Shown here piece by piece: positions 1 to 8,008 of a DNA stretch of 64,000 bases. Position numbers and translations under genes: made by a program. The notes below the pieces were generated by a model that searched no databases, was not told the origin of the DNA, and saw only the letters and a list, made by a program, of their open reading frames with translations. Origin of the DNA: an uncultured Rhodopila sp. Its GTDB lineage: Bacteria; Pseudomonadota; Alphaproteobacteria; Acetobacterales; Acetobacteraceae. The stretch lies in the NCBI RefSeq assembly GCF_903944925.1, contig NZ_CAJATU010000170.1, positions 80,010 through 144,009 of the forward strand. Direction: 5' to 3'. The stretch's first letter is position 1; each line of letters opens with the position of its first letter.

Positions 1-105
1 CTCCTGATCTCCGCGTCCTCTGCGCCAACATGCGGAAGCTGGAGCAGCACCAACGGTGCCGGTTTACAGGCGATCGAGACCCACGTCGCGCATCGGCGGG
101 GTTAG
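1..105 (+). pseudogene. possible decayed 3' end of a winged-helix response regulator
   Basis: Translation from base 3 reads LRVLCANMRKLEQH. After a one-base shift, the frame starting at base 1 reads NGAGLQAIETHVAHRRG and stops at 103-105. Together these vaguely resemble the end of the OmpR/CtrA winged helix (helix with R..KL, then IET and a wing). No single frame carries both parts, so the gene would be frameshifted or the likeness is chance. The window cuts off everything upstream. The rest of 106-314 shows nothing I can support. Confidence 0.2.
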
Positions 106-314
106 GACGGAAGCCGTCTATTACAAAATAGCGCATTCTGCGGAAAACGGGCAACACGGCTCGGAAACGTGGCCATGCGAAACACCGGTGCGGCGTCGCG
201 GTCCAAAGGTGGAGCCTGCCGCGGGATACCTGCGAGGCGAATGATTAATACCGCACAGCGGCGGTATCTTCAGCCATCGGGATGTGCGGCACGGCCGGGA
301 CTGTGTATCCCCGC

Positions 315-1379
315 TCACACCCGATCCAGCCCATGCGTCCGCGACAGCTCGTTCTCGATCTTGACCGCGACATGGTTGTTCTTCTGCCCGACGCGGCCCT
401 CGAACAACGCGATCGACCCGCAGCGCACCGTGACGATCCCGCCGGCCACCGTATTGAGCAGAAGCTGCTGGCCGGGACGCAGCGCGATCACCTCCGACAG
501 CCGCATGCTGTGCTCGTCGAGCACGACCGACAATTCGACTTCCGTATTCCAGAGCTGTTCGGCCAGGTGCGTCTCCCAGATCGAATCGCGGCCGAACTTT
601 TCACCCATGAACTGCTGCAGCAGCAATTCCCGCACCGGCTCCAGCGTTGCATACGGCAGCAGCAGTTCCACCCGCCCGCCGCGGTCCTCCATGTCGATGC
701 GCAACCGTGCCAGGATCGCCGCGTTCGACAGCCGGCTGATGGTGGCGAACCGGGGGTTCACCTCCAGCCGCTCGAACCGGAACGTCACCGGACACAGCGG
801 GTCGAAGCTGGTCGACAGATCCGACAGCACCACCTGGATCAGGCGTTCCACCAGGGTGCGCTCGATGGTGGTGTACGGCCGCCCCTCGATGCGCATCGCC
901 GCGGTGCCGCGCCGCCCGCCCAGCAGCACGTCGACGATCGAATAGATCATCGCCGAATCGATCACCATCAGGCCCTGGTTGTCCCATTCCTCCGCCTTGA
1001 ACACCGCCAGCATCGCCGGCAGCGGGATCGAATTCAGGTAGTCGCCGAAGCGCAGCGAAATGATGTTGTCGATGCCGACTTCGACGTTGTCGGAGGTGAA
1101 GTTGCGCAGGCTGGTGGACATGATGCGCACCAGCCGGTCGAACACGATCTCCAGCATCGGCAGGCGCTCGTAGGATACGAGGCCGGAGCTGATGATCTTC
1201 TGCATGCCCGTGCGGGCTTCGCCGGCCGAGGGGCCGTTGTCGAAGCCCAGCAGGCTGTCGATTTCCGCCTGGTTCAGCACGCGCGCCGCCTGCGCGCCGT
1301 CCACCGCGGGTTCGGCTTCCGTCTCCGCACCCCAGGCGGCGGCGAGTTCTTCTTCGGTTTGTTCGGGTGTGTCGCTCAT
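315..1379 (-). CDS. fliM: flagellar motor switch protein FliM
   Basis: 354 aa. FliM is the middle layer of the flagellar C-ring; it binds CheY-P, FliG and FliN to switch rotation. The CheY-binding signature VLNQAEIDSLLGF is at residues 34-46, followed by the CheC-like middle domain (FDRLVRIMSTSLRNFTSDNVEV, given here in part as LRNFTSDNVEV) and a C-terminal SpoA/FliN-type domain (LRPGQQLLLN, VGQKNNHVAVKI). The switch-binding motif normally lies within about the first 16 residues; here it follows an acidic 33-residue extension. The ATG overlaps the fliL stop by 4 bases, so the two genes are translationally coupled. Identification is firm; the role of the extension is unknown. Confidence 0.96.
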   Translation of the reverse strand: MSDTPEQTEEELAAAWGAETEAEPAVDGAQAARVLNQAEIDSLLGFDNGPSAGEARTGMQKIISSGLVSYERLPMLEIVFDRLVRIMSTSLRNFTSDNVEVGIDNIISLRFGDYLNSIPLPAMLAVFKAEEWDNQGLMVIDSAMIYSIVDVLLGGRRGTAAMRIEGRPYTTIERTLVERLIQVVLSDLSTSFDPLCPVTFRFERLEVNPRFATISRLSNAAILARLRIDMEDRGGRVELLLPYATLEPVRELLLQQFMGEKFGRDSIWETHLAEQLWNTEVELSVVLDEHSMRLSEVIALRPGQQLLLNTVAGGIVTVRCGSIALFEGRVGQKNNHVAVKIENELSRTHGLDRV

Positions 1380-1876
1380 TGTACTATCATCTGGGTGAAC
1401 AGGACGTCGCTGACCCTGGCGGGGGCGACCGCGGCGTTGGCGCGGACCAGCAGTTCCTCGCGCAGCCGGTAGGTGCCGGCCGAACCGCGCAGTTCCTCCG
1501 GCCGCATTTCGCGCAGATAGGTCTGCATCAGATCCTGGAGCCGGGGCATCGCGGCTTTTACTTTTACCACGTCGTCGGGCTTGGGCACTTCGACGCGGGC
1601 GGTGAGCTTGACGTAGCTCGGGCGGCTTTTGCCGCTGTTCAGGTTGGCGACCATCTCCGGCAGGTCGACATAGCTTGGCGGCACTGCCGCTTCCTCGACG
1701 TGCTCCTTCGGCTTGTCCATGCCGAGCATGTGCGGCAGCACGCCGCTGAACCACAGGCCCGCTACCGCCAGCACCAGCACGAGCGGGATGCCCGCGAGCA
1801 GGATCAGCTTGCGCTTGCCGCCGACCTTGGGGGCTTCGGCGGTTTCGTCGGTGGCGGGATCTTCGGGATCGCTCAT
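1376..1876 (-). CDS. fliL: flagellar basal body-associated protein FliL
   Basis: 166 aa, single-pass inner-membrane protein that sits round the flagellar stator and supports torque. A charged cytoplasmic N-terminus (to about residue 23) is followed by one membrane segment, LILLAGIPLVLVLAVAGLWF (24-43), and a periplasmic domain with PEMVANLNSGKSRPSYVKL typical of FliL and the C-terminal LFTQMIVQ. It is the first gene of a leftward fliL-fliM pair, an order common in alphaproteobacteria, and is divergent from flgF. Confidence 0.95.
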   Translation of the reverse strand: MSDPEDPATDETAEAPKVGGKRKLILLAGIPLVLVLAVAGLWFSGVLPHMLGMDKPKEHVEEAAVPPSYVDLPEMVANLNSGKSRPSYVKLTARVEVPKPDDVVKVKAAMPRLQDLMQTYLREMRPEELRGSAGTYRLREELLVRANAAVAPARVSDVLFTQMIVQ

Positions 1877-2045
1877 GCGGTGCAGAGTGCCAGAGAAGGG
1901 TTAACGAAAGGTTGACGGCGGTGAGGGGAGGGCAAAAGCTTTCCACCGGGCCGATACTGCCGCCTGGAAGAATCTGCCGGGCCATACGCGCCGCCCGCCC
2001 GGCCTGCCCCCGCGGAATCCCCCGCACCAATCCGCCATGCGCCGC

Positions 2046-2060
2046 TGGCACGGGACTTGC
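2046..2060 (+). promoter_or_regulatory. sigma-54 (-24/-12) promoter of the flgF operon
   Basis: TGGCACGGGACTTGC matches the RpoN consensus TGGCAC-N5-TTGC, with 10 bases between the GG and GC elements. The expected start site about 12 bases past the GC (near 2072) lies at the flgF ATG at 2073, so the transcript would have almost no leader. Flagellar sigma-54 promoters are well known in alphaproteobacteria (FlbD-dependent in Caulobacter). Confidence 0.7.
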
Positions 2061-2072
2061 CAACACCGGCGT

Positions 2073-2813
2073 ATGGACATCACGACGTCACTCGCCGCAT
2101 CGCGGTTGATCGCGCAGCAGCGCGCCATGGACATCACGGCGAACAACCTCGCCAACGCCAACACGCCCGGCTACCGGACCGAGCGGGTCCAGTTCAGCGA
2201 CTGGATCGACCCGCAGCCCTCGGCCGCCAAAGTGCCGGGCTCCGGCACCGTGACCTATACACAGGACCGGGCGACCTGGCGTGAAAGCCAGCCGGGCACC
2301 ATTACCCATACCGCCAACACCTTCGACCTTGCCTTGACCGGCCAGGGTTATTTCACCGTCAGCACCCCGGCCGGACCGCGGCTGACCCGGGACGGCCGGT
2401 TCGGGCTGATGCCCGGCGGCACCCTGGCGGACAGCAGCGGCAATTCGGTGCTCGACACCGCCGGCAAGCCGATACGGATCGCCGCCACCGACACGCAGAT
2501 CAGCATCGCCGGAGACGGTTCGATCTCCTCGGAAAACGGCCCCATCGCCCGCATCGGCGTCGTGCAGCCATCGGACGAAATGAAAATGCGCGCCGAGGGG
2601 GCAACCCGTTTCATCTCGGGCGCAACCACCTCCCCGGTCGCCTCGCCCGGCATCGTCCAGGGCTCGGTCGAGCAATCCAACGTCCAGCCGGTGATGGAAG
2701 TGACGCGGATGATGAACGACGTGCGGCAGTTCCAGTTCGTGACCCAAATGGTCCAGGCGGAGAGCGACCGCCAGCAGAACACGATCGACAAGCTGTTGCC
2801 ACTCGGCTCGTAA
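2073..2813 (+). CDS. flgF: flagellar basal-body rod protein FlgF
   Basis: 246 aa, proximal rod protein exported by the flagellar type III system. The N-terminus MDITTSLAASRLIAQQRAMD followed by ITANNLANANTPGYR is the bacterial rod N-terminal motif, and the C-terminus (VEQSNVQPVMEVTRMMNDVR, QAESDRQQNTIDKLLPLGS) is the matching rod/hook C-terminal helix. Together they pack as a coiled coil. The ATG at 2073 is chosen because the rod motif starts there, although the frame is open further upstream. First gene of flgF-flgG-flgA, directly behind a sigma-54 promoter. Confidence 0.95.
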   Translation: MDITTSLAASRLIAQQRAMDITANNLANANTPGYRTERVQFSDWIDPQPSAAKVPGSGTVTYTQDRATWRESQPGTITHTANTFDLALTGQGYFTVSTPAGPRLTRDGRFGLMPGGTLADSSGNSVLDTAGKPIRIAATDTQISIAGDGSISSENGPIARIGVVQPSDEMKMRAEGATRFISGATTSPVASPGIVQGSVEQSNVQPVMEVTRMMNDVRQFQFVTQMVQAESDRQQNTIDKLLPLGS

Positions 2814-2839
2814 GTTATTCCAAAACGGGAGATTGATGC

Positions 2840-3625
2840 ATGCGCGCGCTCGACATTGCCGGCACCGGGATGCAGGCCCAGCAGACCAATGTGGAAGTCA
2901 TTTCCAACAACATGGCGAACATGACCACCACCGGGTTCAAGCGGCGGCGGGCGGAATTCCAGGACCTGATCTATCAGAACCTGCGCCGCGTCGGCTCCAA
3001 CAGCTCCGACAGCGGCACCGTCGTCCCCTCCGGCGCCCAGGTCGGCCTTGGCGTGAAAACCGCGGCGATCTACCGCATCGACGAGCAGGGCAACCTGATG
3101 CAGACCTCCAACACGCTGGACATGGCGATCCAGGGCAACGGTTATTTCCAGGTAACGATGCCGGACGGTGAAACCGCCTATACCAGGGACGGAACCTTCG
3201 CGCTGGCGCCGGACGGCACGATCGTGACCGCCGATGGCTACACCGTGCAGCCGGGCCTGCAGATCCCCACCGCCGCGACCGGCGTCACCATCAACACTTC
3301 CGGCCAGGTGCAGGTGACCATCGCCGGCCAGACCGCGCCGCAAACGATCGGGCAATTGCAGCTCGCGGTGTTTCCGAACGATGCCGGACTTGATGCCACC
3401 GGCGGCAATTTGCTGATGCAAACGGCAGCCTCCGGCGCGCCGGTCACCGGCAACCCGGGCGCGGCCGGCTTCGGATCGGTTATGCAGGGGTTCATCGAGA
3501 CCTCCAACGTCAACGTGGTGACGGAAATCACCAACCTGATCACCGCGCAGCGCGCGTATGAAATGAACAGCAAAGTCATCACCTCCAGCGACGAGATGCT
3601 GTCCACCCTGACCAACCTGCGGTGA
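2840..3625 (+). CDS. flgG: flagellar basal-body rod protein FlgG
   Basis: 261 aa, the usual length of FlgG, the distal rod subunit. N-terminal MRALDIAGTGMQAQQTNVEV and SNNMANMTTTGFKRRRAEF are characteristic of FlgG, as are the internal IQGNGYFQVTMPDGETAYTR stretch and the C-terminal TNLITAQRAYEMNSKVI. A GGGAG ribosome site lies at 2826-2830. It lies 26 bases after flgF and 4 bases before flgA, so the three are almost certainly one operon. Confidence 0.97.
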   Translation: MRALDIAGTGMQAQQTNVEVISNNMANMTTTGFKRRRAEFQDLIYQNLRRVGSNSSDSGTVVPSGAQVGLGVKTAAIYRIDEQGNLMQTSNTLDMAIQGNGYFQVTMPDGETAYTRDGTFALAPDGTIVTADGYTVQPGLQIPTAATGVTINTSGQVQVTIAGQTAPQTIGQLQLAVFPNDAGLDATGGNLLMQTAASGAPVTGNPGAAGFGSVMQGFIETSNVNVVTEITNLITAQRAYEMNSKVITSSDEMLSTLTNLR

Positions 3626-3629
3626 CGCG

Positions 3630-4598
3630 ATGCGGCTTCTGCTGGCCCTGATCCTGACGCTGGCGGCCGCCGCCGCGCAGGCGGCATCGCTGCGGTCGGC
3701 GACGACGTTGCACGGCCAAAACGTCTATCTCCGCGACCTGTTCGACGACTCCGGACGCAACGCCGATCGGCTGCTGGGTCCGGGACCGGGGCCGGGGGAG
3801 AGGATTATCGTGGAGGCGGCGCAACTGGACGCCATCGCGCGGCAATACGGTGTCGCCTGGCGGTCGATCTCCAGCGGCGACCGGGCGATCCTGGAATGGC
3901 CGGGCCAGCCGCTATCGGCCGACGCGGTCGCCGTGGCCGTGCGGGCCGCGCTGGCGGCGACCGGGGACAGCGCGGACTACGACATCGGCCTGGAGGATTT
4001 CGCGGCCCCAACGGTGCCGTCCGAGGGGACGCCGGGGTTGCTGGTGTCCCGAGTTGAATTCGACCGCAACAATGGCCGCTTCGCCGCGCTGCTGAGCGTT
4101 ACCGCCGACGGCATGAAGCCGATGGCGCTGCGTATCGGCGGCCGGGCGGAGGCGATGATCGAGGCGCCCGTCAGCGTCGGGCGGTTGAAGCAGGACGCGA
4201 TCGTGCGCGCCGAGGATTTGCGCCAGGGACGGGTCGCGGCGGGGCCGACGGAACGCGATGTCGCCCGCTCGATGGACCAGATCGTCGGCATGCAGCTTGT
4301 CCGGCCCGTCGGACCCGGGCAGAAGCTGCTGCTGTCGGACCTGACGCGGCCGGTGCTTGTGCGCAAAGGGGCGTTGGTGCAGGCGGAACTCCGCGCCGGC
4401 AGCCTGTCGATCGCCGGGCAGGTCATGGCGGTCGATGCCGGCGGCGCCGGTGAGGTGGTGCGGGTGCAGAACGTCACCTCGCATCTGTTCCTGTTCGCCC
4501 GCGTCGTCGGTCTCGGGCGGGTGATCGTGGCCCCGGACGGAGCCGGAGCCTTCCAGACGATCCCGGCGCGATTCGAGGATAAGGTGACGTCGCGGTAA
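3630..4598 (+). CDS. flgA: flagellar basal body P-ring formation chaperone FlgA
   Basis: 322 aa. Periplasmic chaperone that helps FlgI assemble into the P-ring. Residues 1-18 form a Sec signal peptide (MRLLLALILTLAAAAAQA). The C-terminal half holds a SAF domain (VSVGRLKQDAIVRAEDLRQG) followed by GMQLVRPVGPGQKLLLSDLTR, typical of FlgA. The order flgF-flgG-flgA is the one seen in Caulobacter, where flgH follows; here flgH is missing and the operon ends at a hairpin. Confidence 0.93.
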   Translation: MRLLLALILTLAAAAAQAASLRSATTLHGQNVYLRDLFDDSGRNADRLLGPGPGPGERIIVEAAQLDAIARQYGVAWRSISSGDRAILEWPGQPLSADAVAVAVRAALAATGDSADYDIGLEDFAAPTVPSEGTPGLLVSRVEFDRNNGRFAALLSVTADGMKPMALRIGGRAEAMIEAPVSVGRLKQDAIVRAEDLRQGRVAAGPTERDVARSMDQIVGMQLVRPVGPGQKLLLSDLTRPVLVRKGALVQAELRAGSLSIAGQVMAVDAGGAGEVVRVQNVTSHLFLFARVVGLGRVIVAPDGAGAFQTIPARFEDKVTSR

Positions 4599-4607
4599 CG
4601 CCCAAAC

Positions 4608-4639
4608 GCTGCCCCGAAGCCCATCGGCTGCGGGGCAGC
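4608..4639. terminator. hairpin terminator between flgA and the CHRD gene
   Basis: GCTGCCCCG (4608-4616) pairs perfectly with CGGGGCAGC (4631-4639) round a 14-base loop. It sits between converging genes and could serve both. No U-tract follows, so the factor-independent strength is uncertain. Confidence 0.55.
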
Positions 4640-4647
4640 CCGGGAAC

Positions 4648-5118
4648 CTACTTCGCGGGCGCGCTGGCCGGCGCCGGAGCGGTCTTCTTCGCCTTGACCG
4701 GCAGCACCTGGCCGCGGATTTCGCCTCCCGGGTTCGCCGCCGTATGGATGTTCACGTAGATCTTACGCGAACGCAGCGCCTTGGCCTGGTCCTCGGTCAG
4801 GGTAACCGTTCCGGACACCGGGCTGGCCGGGTTCGCTCCGCCGATTGGCGCGATGACACCGGCGCTTTGGGAACGCGTCGCCGGACCGTGGAAATGCGCC
4901 GCCGTGGCCGGGCCGCTCAGGCCCTCGAAGGTCAGCGTGTATTTCAGTTCCTTCGACGCCGGGTCGAAGCTGGCATCGAGCTTGCCCTTGGCCTTGCTGT
5001 CGACTTTGGGAATTTCACTGCGGCCGGACAGTTTCGCCGTGTACTCGACGGTCGCGGCGGAGGCGGATGTGACGAAGGCCGCCGCGAGTGCGGTGGCCAG
5101 AAATACTCTGCGCAACAT
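4648..5118 (-). CDS. secreted CHRD-domain protein
   Basis: 156 aa. Signal peptide at residues 1-21 (MLRRVFLATALAAAFVTSAS, ending Ala). The remainder is one CHRD domain: YTAKLSGRSEIPKVDSKAKG, then LTFEGLSGPATAAHFHGPA, and NIHTAANPGGEIRGQV near the end, the typical order of this beta-rich domain first seen in chordin. A Lys/Ala/Pro tail follows. A ribosome site (GGAGGA) precedes the ATG on the minus strand. Likely periplasmic or extracellular; the function of bacterial single-CHRD proteins is not established. Converges with flgA. Confidence 0.85.
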   Translation of the reverse strand: MLRRVFLATALAAAFVTSASAATVEYTAKLSGRSEIPKVDSKAKGKLDASFDPASKELKYTLTFEGLSGPATAAHFHGPATRSQSAGVIAPIGGANPASPVSGTVTLTEDQAKALRSRKIYVNIHTAANPGGEIRGQVLPVKAKKTAPAPASAPAK

Positions 5119-5225
5119 GATAGTCCTCCATGAGGATAGAATCCCGGCCATCGGCGCGGGACGGCATCGGCTTGTCGGCAGCCGCCGCCGAGGCCACGCT
5201 ATCCCACGAAACCAAGGATTCTGCC

Positions 5226-5909
5226 ATGCCCCTGCCGATCGGCCCCGAAATAGATGCAACACCGCGGCCGCTGCCCGCCCGGATTTCGGTCCGCGGCCGG
5301 TATGCCACGCTCGAACCGCTGCACCGTCGCCATGCGGCGGAACTTTGGCAGGCGGCGCAAGGCGCGGACGAGAGTTGGACCCATCTCGGAGTCGGACCAT
5401 TCGCATCGGCCGAGGCGATGGCCCGCCAGGTGATGGACCTCGCGTCGCGGCACGACCCGATGCTCTGGGCGGTGCGTCCTGTCAGCACGGGCGTGGTGAC
5501 GGGATGGCTGGCGCTGATGGACATCCAGCCCGCCAACAGTTCGATCGAACTCGGCAACATCTGGTTCGGCCCGGCGATGCAGCGCACCCGGGCCGCGACC
5601 GAGGCGATGTTCCTGCTGCTGAAGCTGGCCGCGGACGATCTCGGCTACCGGCGCCTGGTGTGGAAGTGCAATGCGCTCAACGTCCCGTCGAAGCGCGCCG
5701 CCGAACGCCTCGGCTTCACCTATGAAGGCCGCCACCGCGCCCACATGGTCGTCAAAGGGCGGCTGCGCGACACCGACTGGTACAGCATCGCCGGCGATGA
5801 GTGGCCGCGTTGCCGCGACGCGCTGCTGGCCTGGCTCGACCCCGGCAACTTCGCAGCCGACGGTTCGGCACTATATGGGCTGGCAGACCTGCGGAGTGGA
5901 CTTGCATGA
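5226..5909 (+). CDS. RimJ/RimL-type GNAT N-acetyltransferase
   Basis: 227 aa. The GNAT fold is shown by GRYATLEPLHRRHAAELW at the N-terminus, a central beta-strand region (SSIELGNIWFGPAMQRTRAA) and the C-terminal signature KCNALNVPSKRAAERLGFTY, which is typical of RimJ/RimL relatives that acetylate amino groups with acetyl-CoA. The start at 5226 has AAGGA at 5214-5218; the frame is open further upstream without a ribosome site. The stop overlaps the next gene by 4 bases (ATGA). The substrate cannot be told. Confidence 0.88.
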   Translation: MPLPIGPEIDATPRPLPARISVRGRYATLEPLHRRHAAELWQAAQGADESWTHLGVGPFASAEAMARQVMDLASRHDPMLWAVRPVSTGVVTGWLALMDIQPANSSIELGNIWFGPAMQRTRAATEAMFLLLKLAADDLGYRRLVWKCNALNVPSKRAAERLGFTYEGRHRAHMVVKGRLRDTDWYSIAGDEWPRCRDALLAWLDPGNFAADGSALYGLADLRSGLA

Positions 5910-6703
5910 GTGGAACCAGCCTGTTGCCCTGGCGAAGACCTCACATCAACGTGATCGTCTTGCATGGCGTGATAGCGGCGCGAGCGGGGATGCTGAGTGC
6001 CGACTCGGCCCGCCCGCTGATCGACAAAGCCTTCGATTCGGCGCGCGGCCGCCCGGTGATCCTGGACATCGAAAGCCCCGGCGGCTCCCCCGTCCAGTCC
6101 GAGCTGATCGCCGCCATGATCCGGACCAAGGCCGATCGGCTGGGGGTCAGGGTGCATGCGGTGATCAGGGAGGTGGGGGCGTCGGGTGGATACTGGCTGG
6201 CTTGCGCGGGCGATGAGATCCACGCCAACCCGATGAGCATCGTCGGCTCTATCGGCGTTGTCGGCGGCGGGTTCGGCTTTCCCGACCTGCTCAACCGCTT
6301 CGGCATCGAGCGGCGGATCTATACCGCGGGCCGCAACAAGGCGCGGCTGGATCCGTTCAGCGCGGAAAAGCCGGAGGATGTGGCGTTCGTCAAGGACCTG
6401 ATGGAGAAGCTGCATGTCCGCTTCAAGGACTGGGTGCGCACACGGCGCGGGCGGCGGCTGAAGGCGGAGGACGATGTGCTGTTCGACGGCGGCTACATGC
6501 TGGGCGAGCAGGCGCTGGGGCTTGGCCTGATCGACGGGTTCTCGACGGTCGATGACCTGGTGCGGCAGCTCGGCGGGGATCGTGCGCGGGCGCGGCGGAT
6601 CGCGCCGAAGAAGTCGCGCCTGCTGGGGCGGCTGCCCCGGCTGACTCTGGACCTGCTGCTGGACGCGCTGGATGATCGGATGTGGCGAATAGATTTTCGA
6701 TAA
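5906..6703 (+). CDS. S49-family signal peptide peptidase-like serine protease (SppA/SohB type)
   Basis: 265 aa. Single-domain S49 protease with the Ser/Lys dyad: Ser93 in VGASGGYWLA and Lys145 in TAGRNKARLDPFS. Supporting motifs are LDIESPGGSPVQSELI (about 53-68) and NPMSIVGSIGVVGGGFGF. No clear N-terminal membrane anchor is present, unlike SohB, so it may be cytoplasmic or peripheral. The ATG overlaps the acetyltransferase stop, indicating coupling, and the alcohol dehydrogenase gene follows after 15 bases, so the three may share a transcript. Confidence 0.9.
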   Translation: MSGTSLLPWRRPHINVIVLHGVIAARAGMLSADSARPLIDKAFDSARGRPVILDIESPGGSPVQSELIAAMIRTKADRLGVRVHAVIREVGASGGYWLACAGDEIHANPMSIVGSIGVVGGGFGFPDLLNRFGIERRIYTAGRNKARLDPFSAEKPEDVAFVKDLMEKLHVRFKDWVRTRRGRRLKAEDDVLFDGGYMLGEQALGLGLIDGFSTVDDLVRQLGGDRARARRIAPKKSRLLGRLPRLTLDLLLDALDDRMWRIDFR

Positions 6704-6718
6704 TGCGGGAGGAACAGC

Positions 6719-7801
6719 ATGCGCGCCGCGGTATTTCGTCAGGGCTCGATCGTCGTCGATACGGTGGCTGATCCGGTTCCCGCTGAGGGGCAGGTGCTGG
6801 TGAAGACGCTGGCCTGCGGCATCTGCGGCTCGGATCTGCATGCGGCGAAGCATCCGCGGCAGTTCGCCGAGTTGGGGCGGCGGTCGGGCAACCGGTTCTC
6901 GATGGACGCCGACAGGGACGTGGTGTTCGGGCACGAGTTCTGCTGCGAGGTGGTGGAATACGGGCCGCGCACCGCGGCGCGGCTGAAGCCCGGCACGCTG
7001 GTGTGTTCGATCCCGGCGACCCTGGTTGGCGAGACGGTGCAGGGCATCGGCTATTCCAACGACGTCGCCGGCGGTTTCGCGCAGTACATGCCGCTGGCCG
7101 ACAAGCTGTTGCTGCCGGTGCCGAACGGGTTGCCGCCCGCTGGCGCGGCGCTGACCGAGCCGCTGGCCGTGGGCTGGCACGCCGTGCAGCAGGCGCGGCT
7201 GACGGCGGAAGACGTGCCTCTGGTCGTCGGCTGCGGCCCCGTCGGACTGGCGGTGATCGCCGGGCTGGCGATCAAGGATGTCCATCCGATCATCGCGGCG
7301 GATTTTTCTCCGGCGCGGCGGGCGCTGGCGCTGAAGATGGGCGCCGACATCGTGGTCGATCCGGCCGACGGATCGCCGTATGAAACCTGGCAGCAGGCGG
7401 CGACGCCGGAGGGCTATGTCGGCACCCGGTACGCTCAGTTGTTCGGGATCGGACCGCAGCAGCGTCCGGCGGTGATCTTCGAGTGCGTCGGGGTGCCGGG
7501 GATGATCCAGCAGATCATGGAGGGCGCGCCTGCCGCGGCCCGGATCGTCGTCGTCGGGGTCTGCATGGAGACGGACCGGATCGAGCCGTTCTTCGGGATA
7601 CTTAAGCAGTTGAACGTGCAGTTCGTGCTTGCCTACACGGGACAGGAATTTGCCGAGAGTTTGCACTTCATCGCCGAGGGCAAGGTGGACGTGACGCCGC
7701 TGGTGACCGGGACGGTGGGGCTGGAGGGTGTCGGCGGGGCCTTCGCGGACCTGGCGAACCCGGAGCGGCATGCGAAGGTGATGGTTGATCCGTGGAGTTG
7801 A
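6719..7801 (+). CDS. zinc-binding alcohol dehydrogenase family protein (MDR superfamily)
   Basis: 360 aa. Medium-chain dehydrogenase/reductase. Catalytic zinc ligands are visible as Cys36 in CGICGSDLH and His72-Glu73 in GHEF; the Rossmann nucleotide site is VVGCGPVGLAVIAGLA. The usual four-cysteine structural-zinc loop after GHE is absent (residues run CCEVVEYGPRTAARLKPG), as in several MDR subgroups. A strong GGAGGAA ribosome site at 6708-6714 sets the start. The substrate is unknown; it lies in a possible operon with the peptidase and acetyltransferase. Confidence 0.88.
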   Translation: MRAAVFRQGSIVVDTVADPVPAEGQVLVKTLACGICGSDLHAAKHPRQFAELGRRSGNRFSMDADRDVVFGHEFCCEVVEYGPRTAARLKPGTLVCSIPATLVGETVQGIGYSNDVAGGFAQYMPLADKLLLPVPNGLPPAGAALTEPLAVGWHAVQQARLTAEDVPLVVGCGPVGLAVIAGLAIKDVHPIIAADFSPARRALALKMGADIVVDPADGSPYETWQQAATPEGYVGTRYAQLFGIGPQQRPAVIFECVGVPGMIQQIMEGAPAAARIVVVGVCMETDRIEPFFGILKQLNVQFVLAYTGQEFAESLHFIAEGKVDVTPLVTGTVGLEGVGGAFADLANPERHAKVMVDPWS

Positions 7802-8008
7802 TCGCGTCCGCGGCGACGCTTTAGCCAATCCGGCTCGGAATGACGCAAACGGTCGAGAATTGGCAGCAGCGGCACGTTTCCTGCCACCCCGGCGGTGCGG
7901 TGATTTGTTTGGCAGCTTTTGTCATCGGGAAAGCATGGGCATCCCACGAGTCGATTGCCAGCGGATTGGCGTGCCCCGGGTGGAGAGGTGATAACGCCGA
8001 ACCGGTCG

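Noticed and set aside
5720..7828. 702-codon open frame opposite the peptidase and alcohol dehydrogenase
   Set aside because: Both plus-strand genes carry full catalytic motifs; this frame has none.
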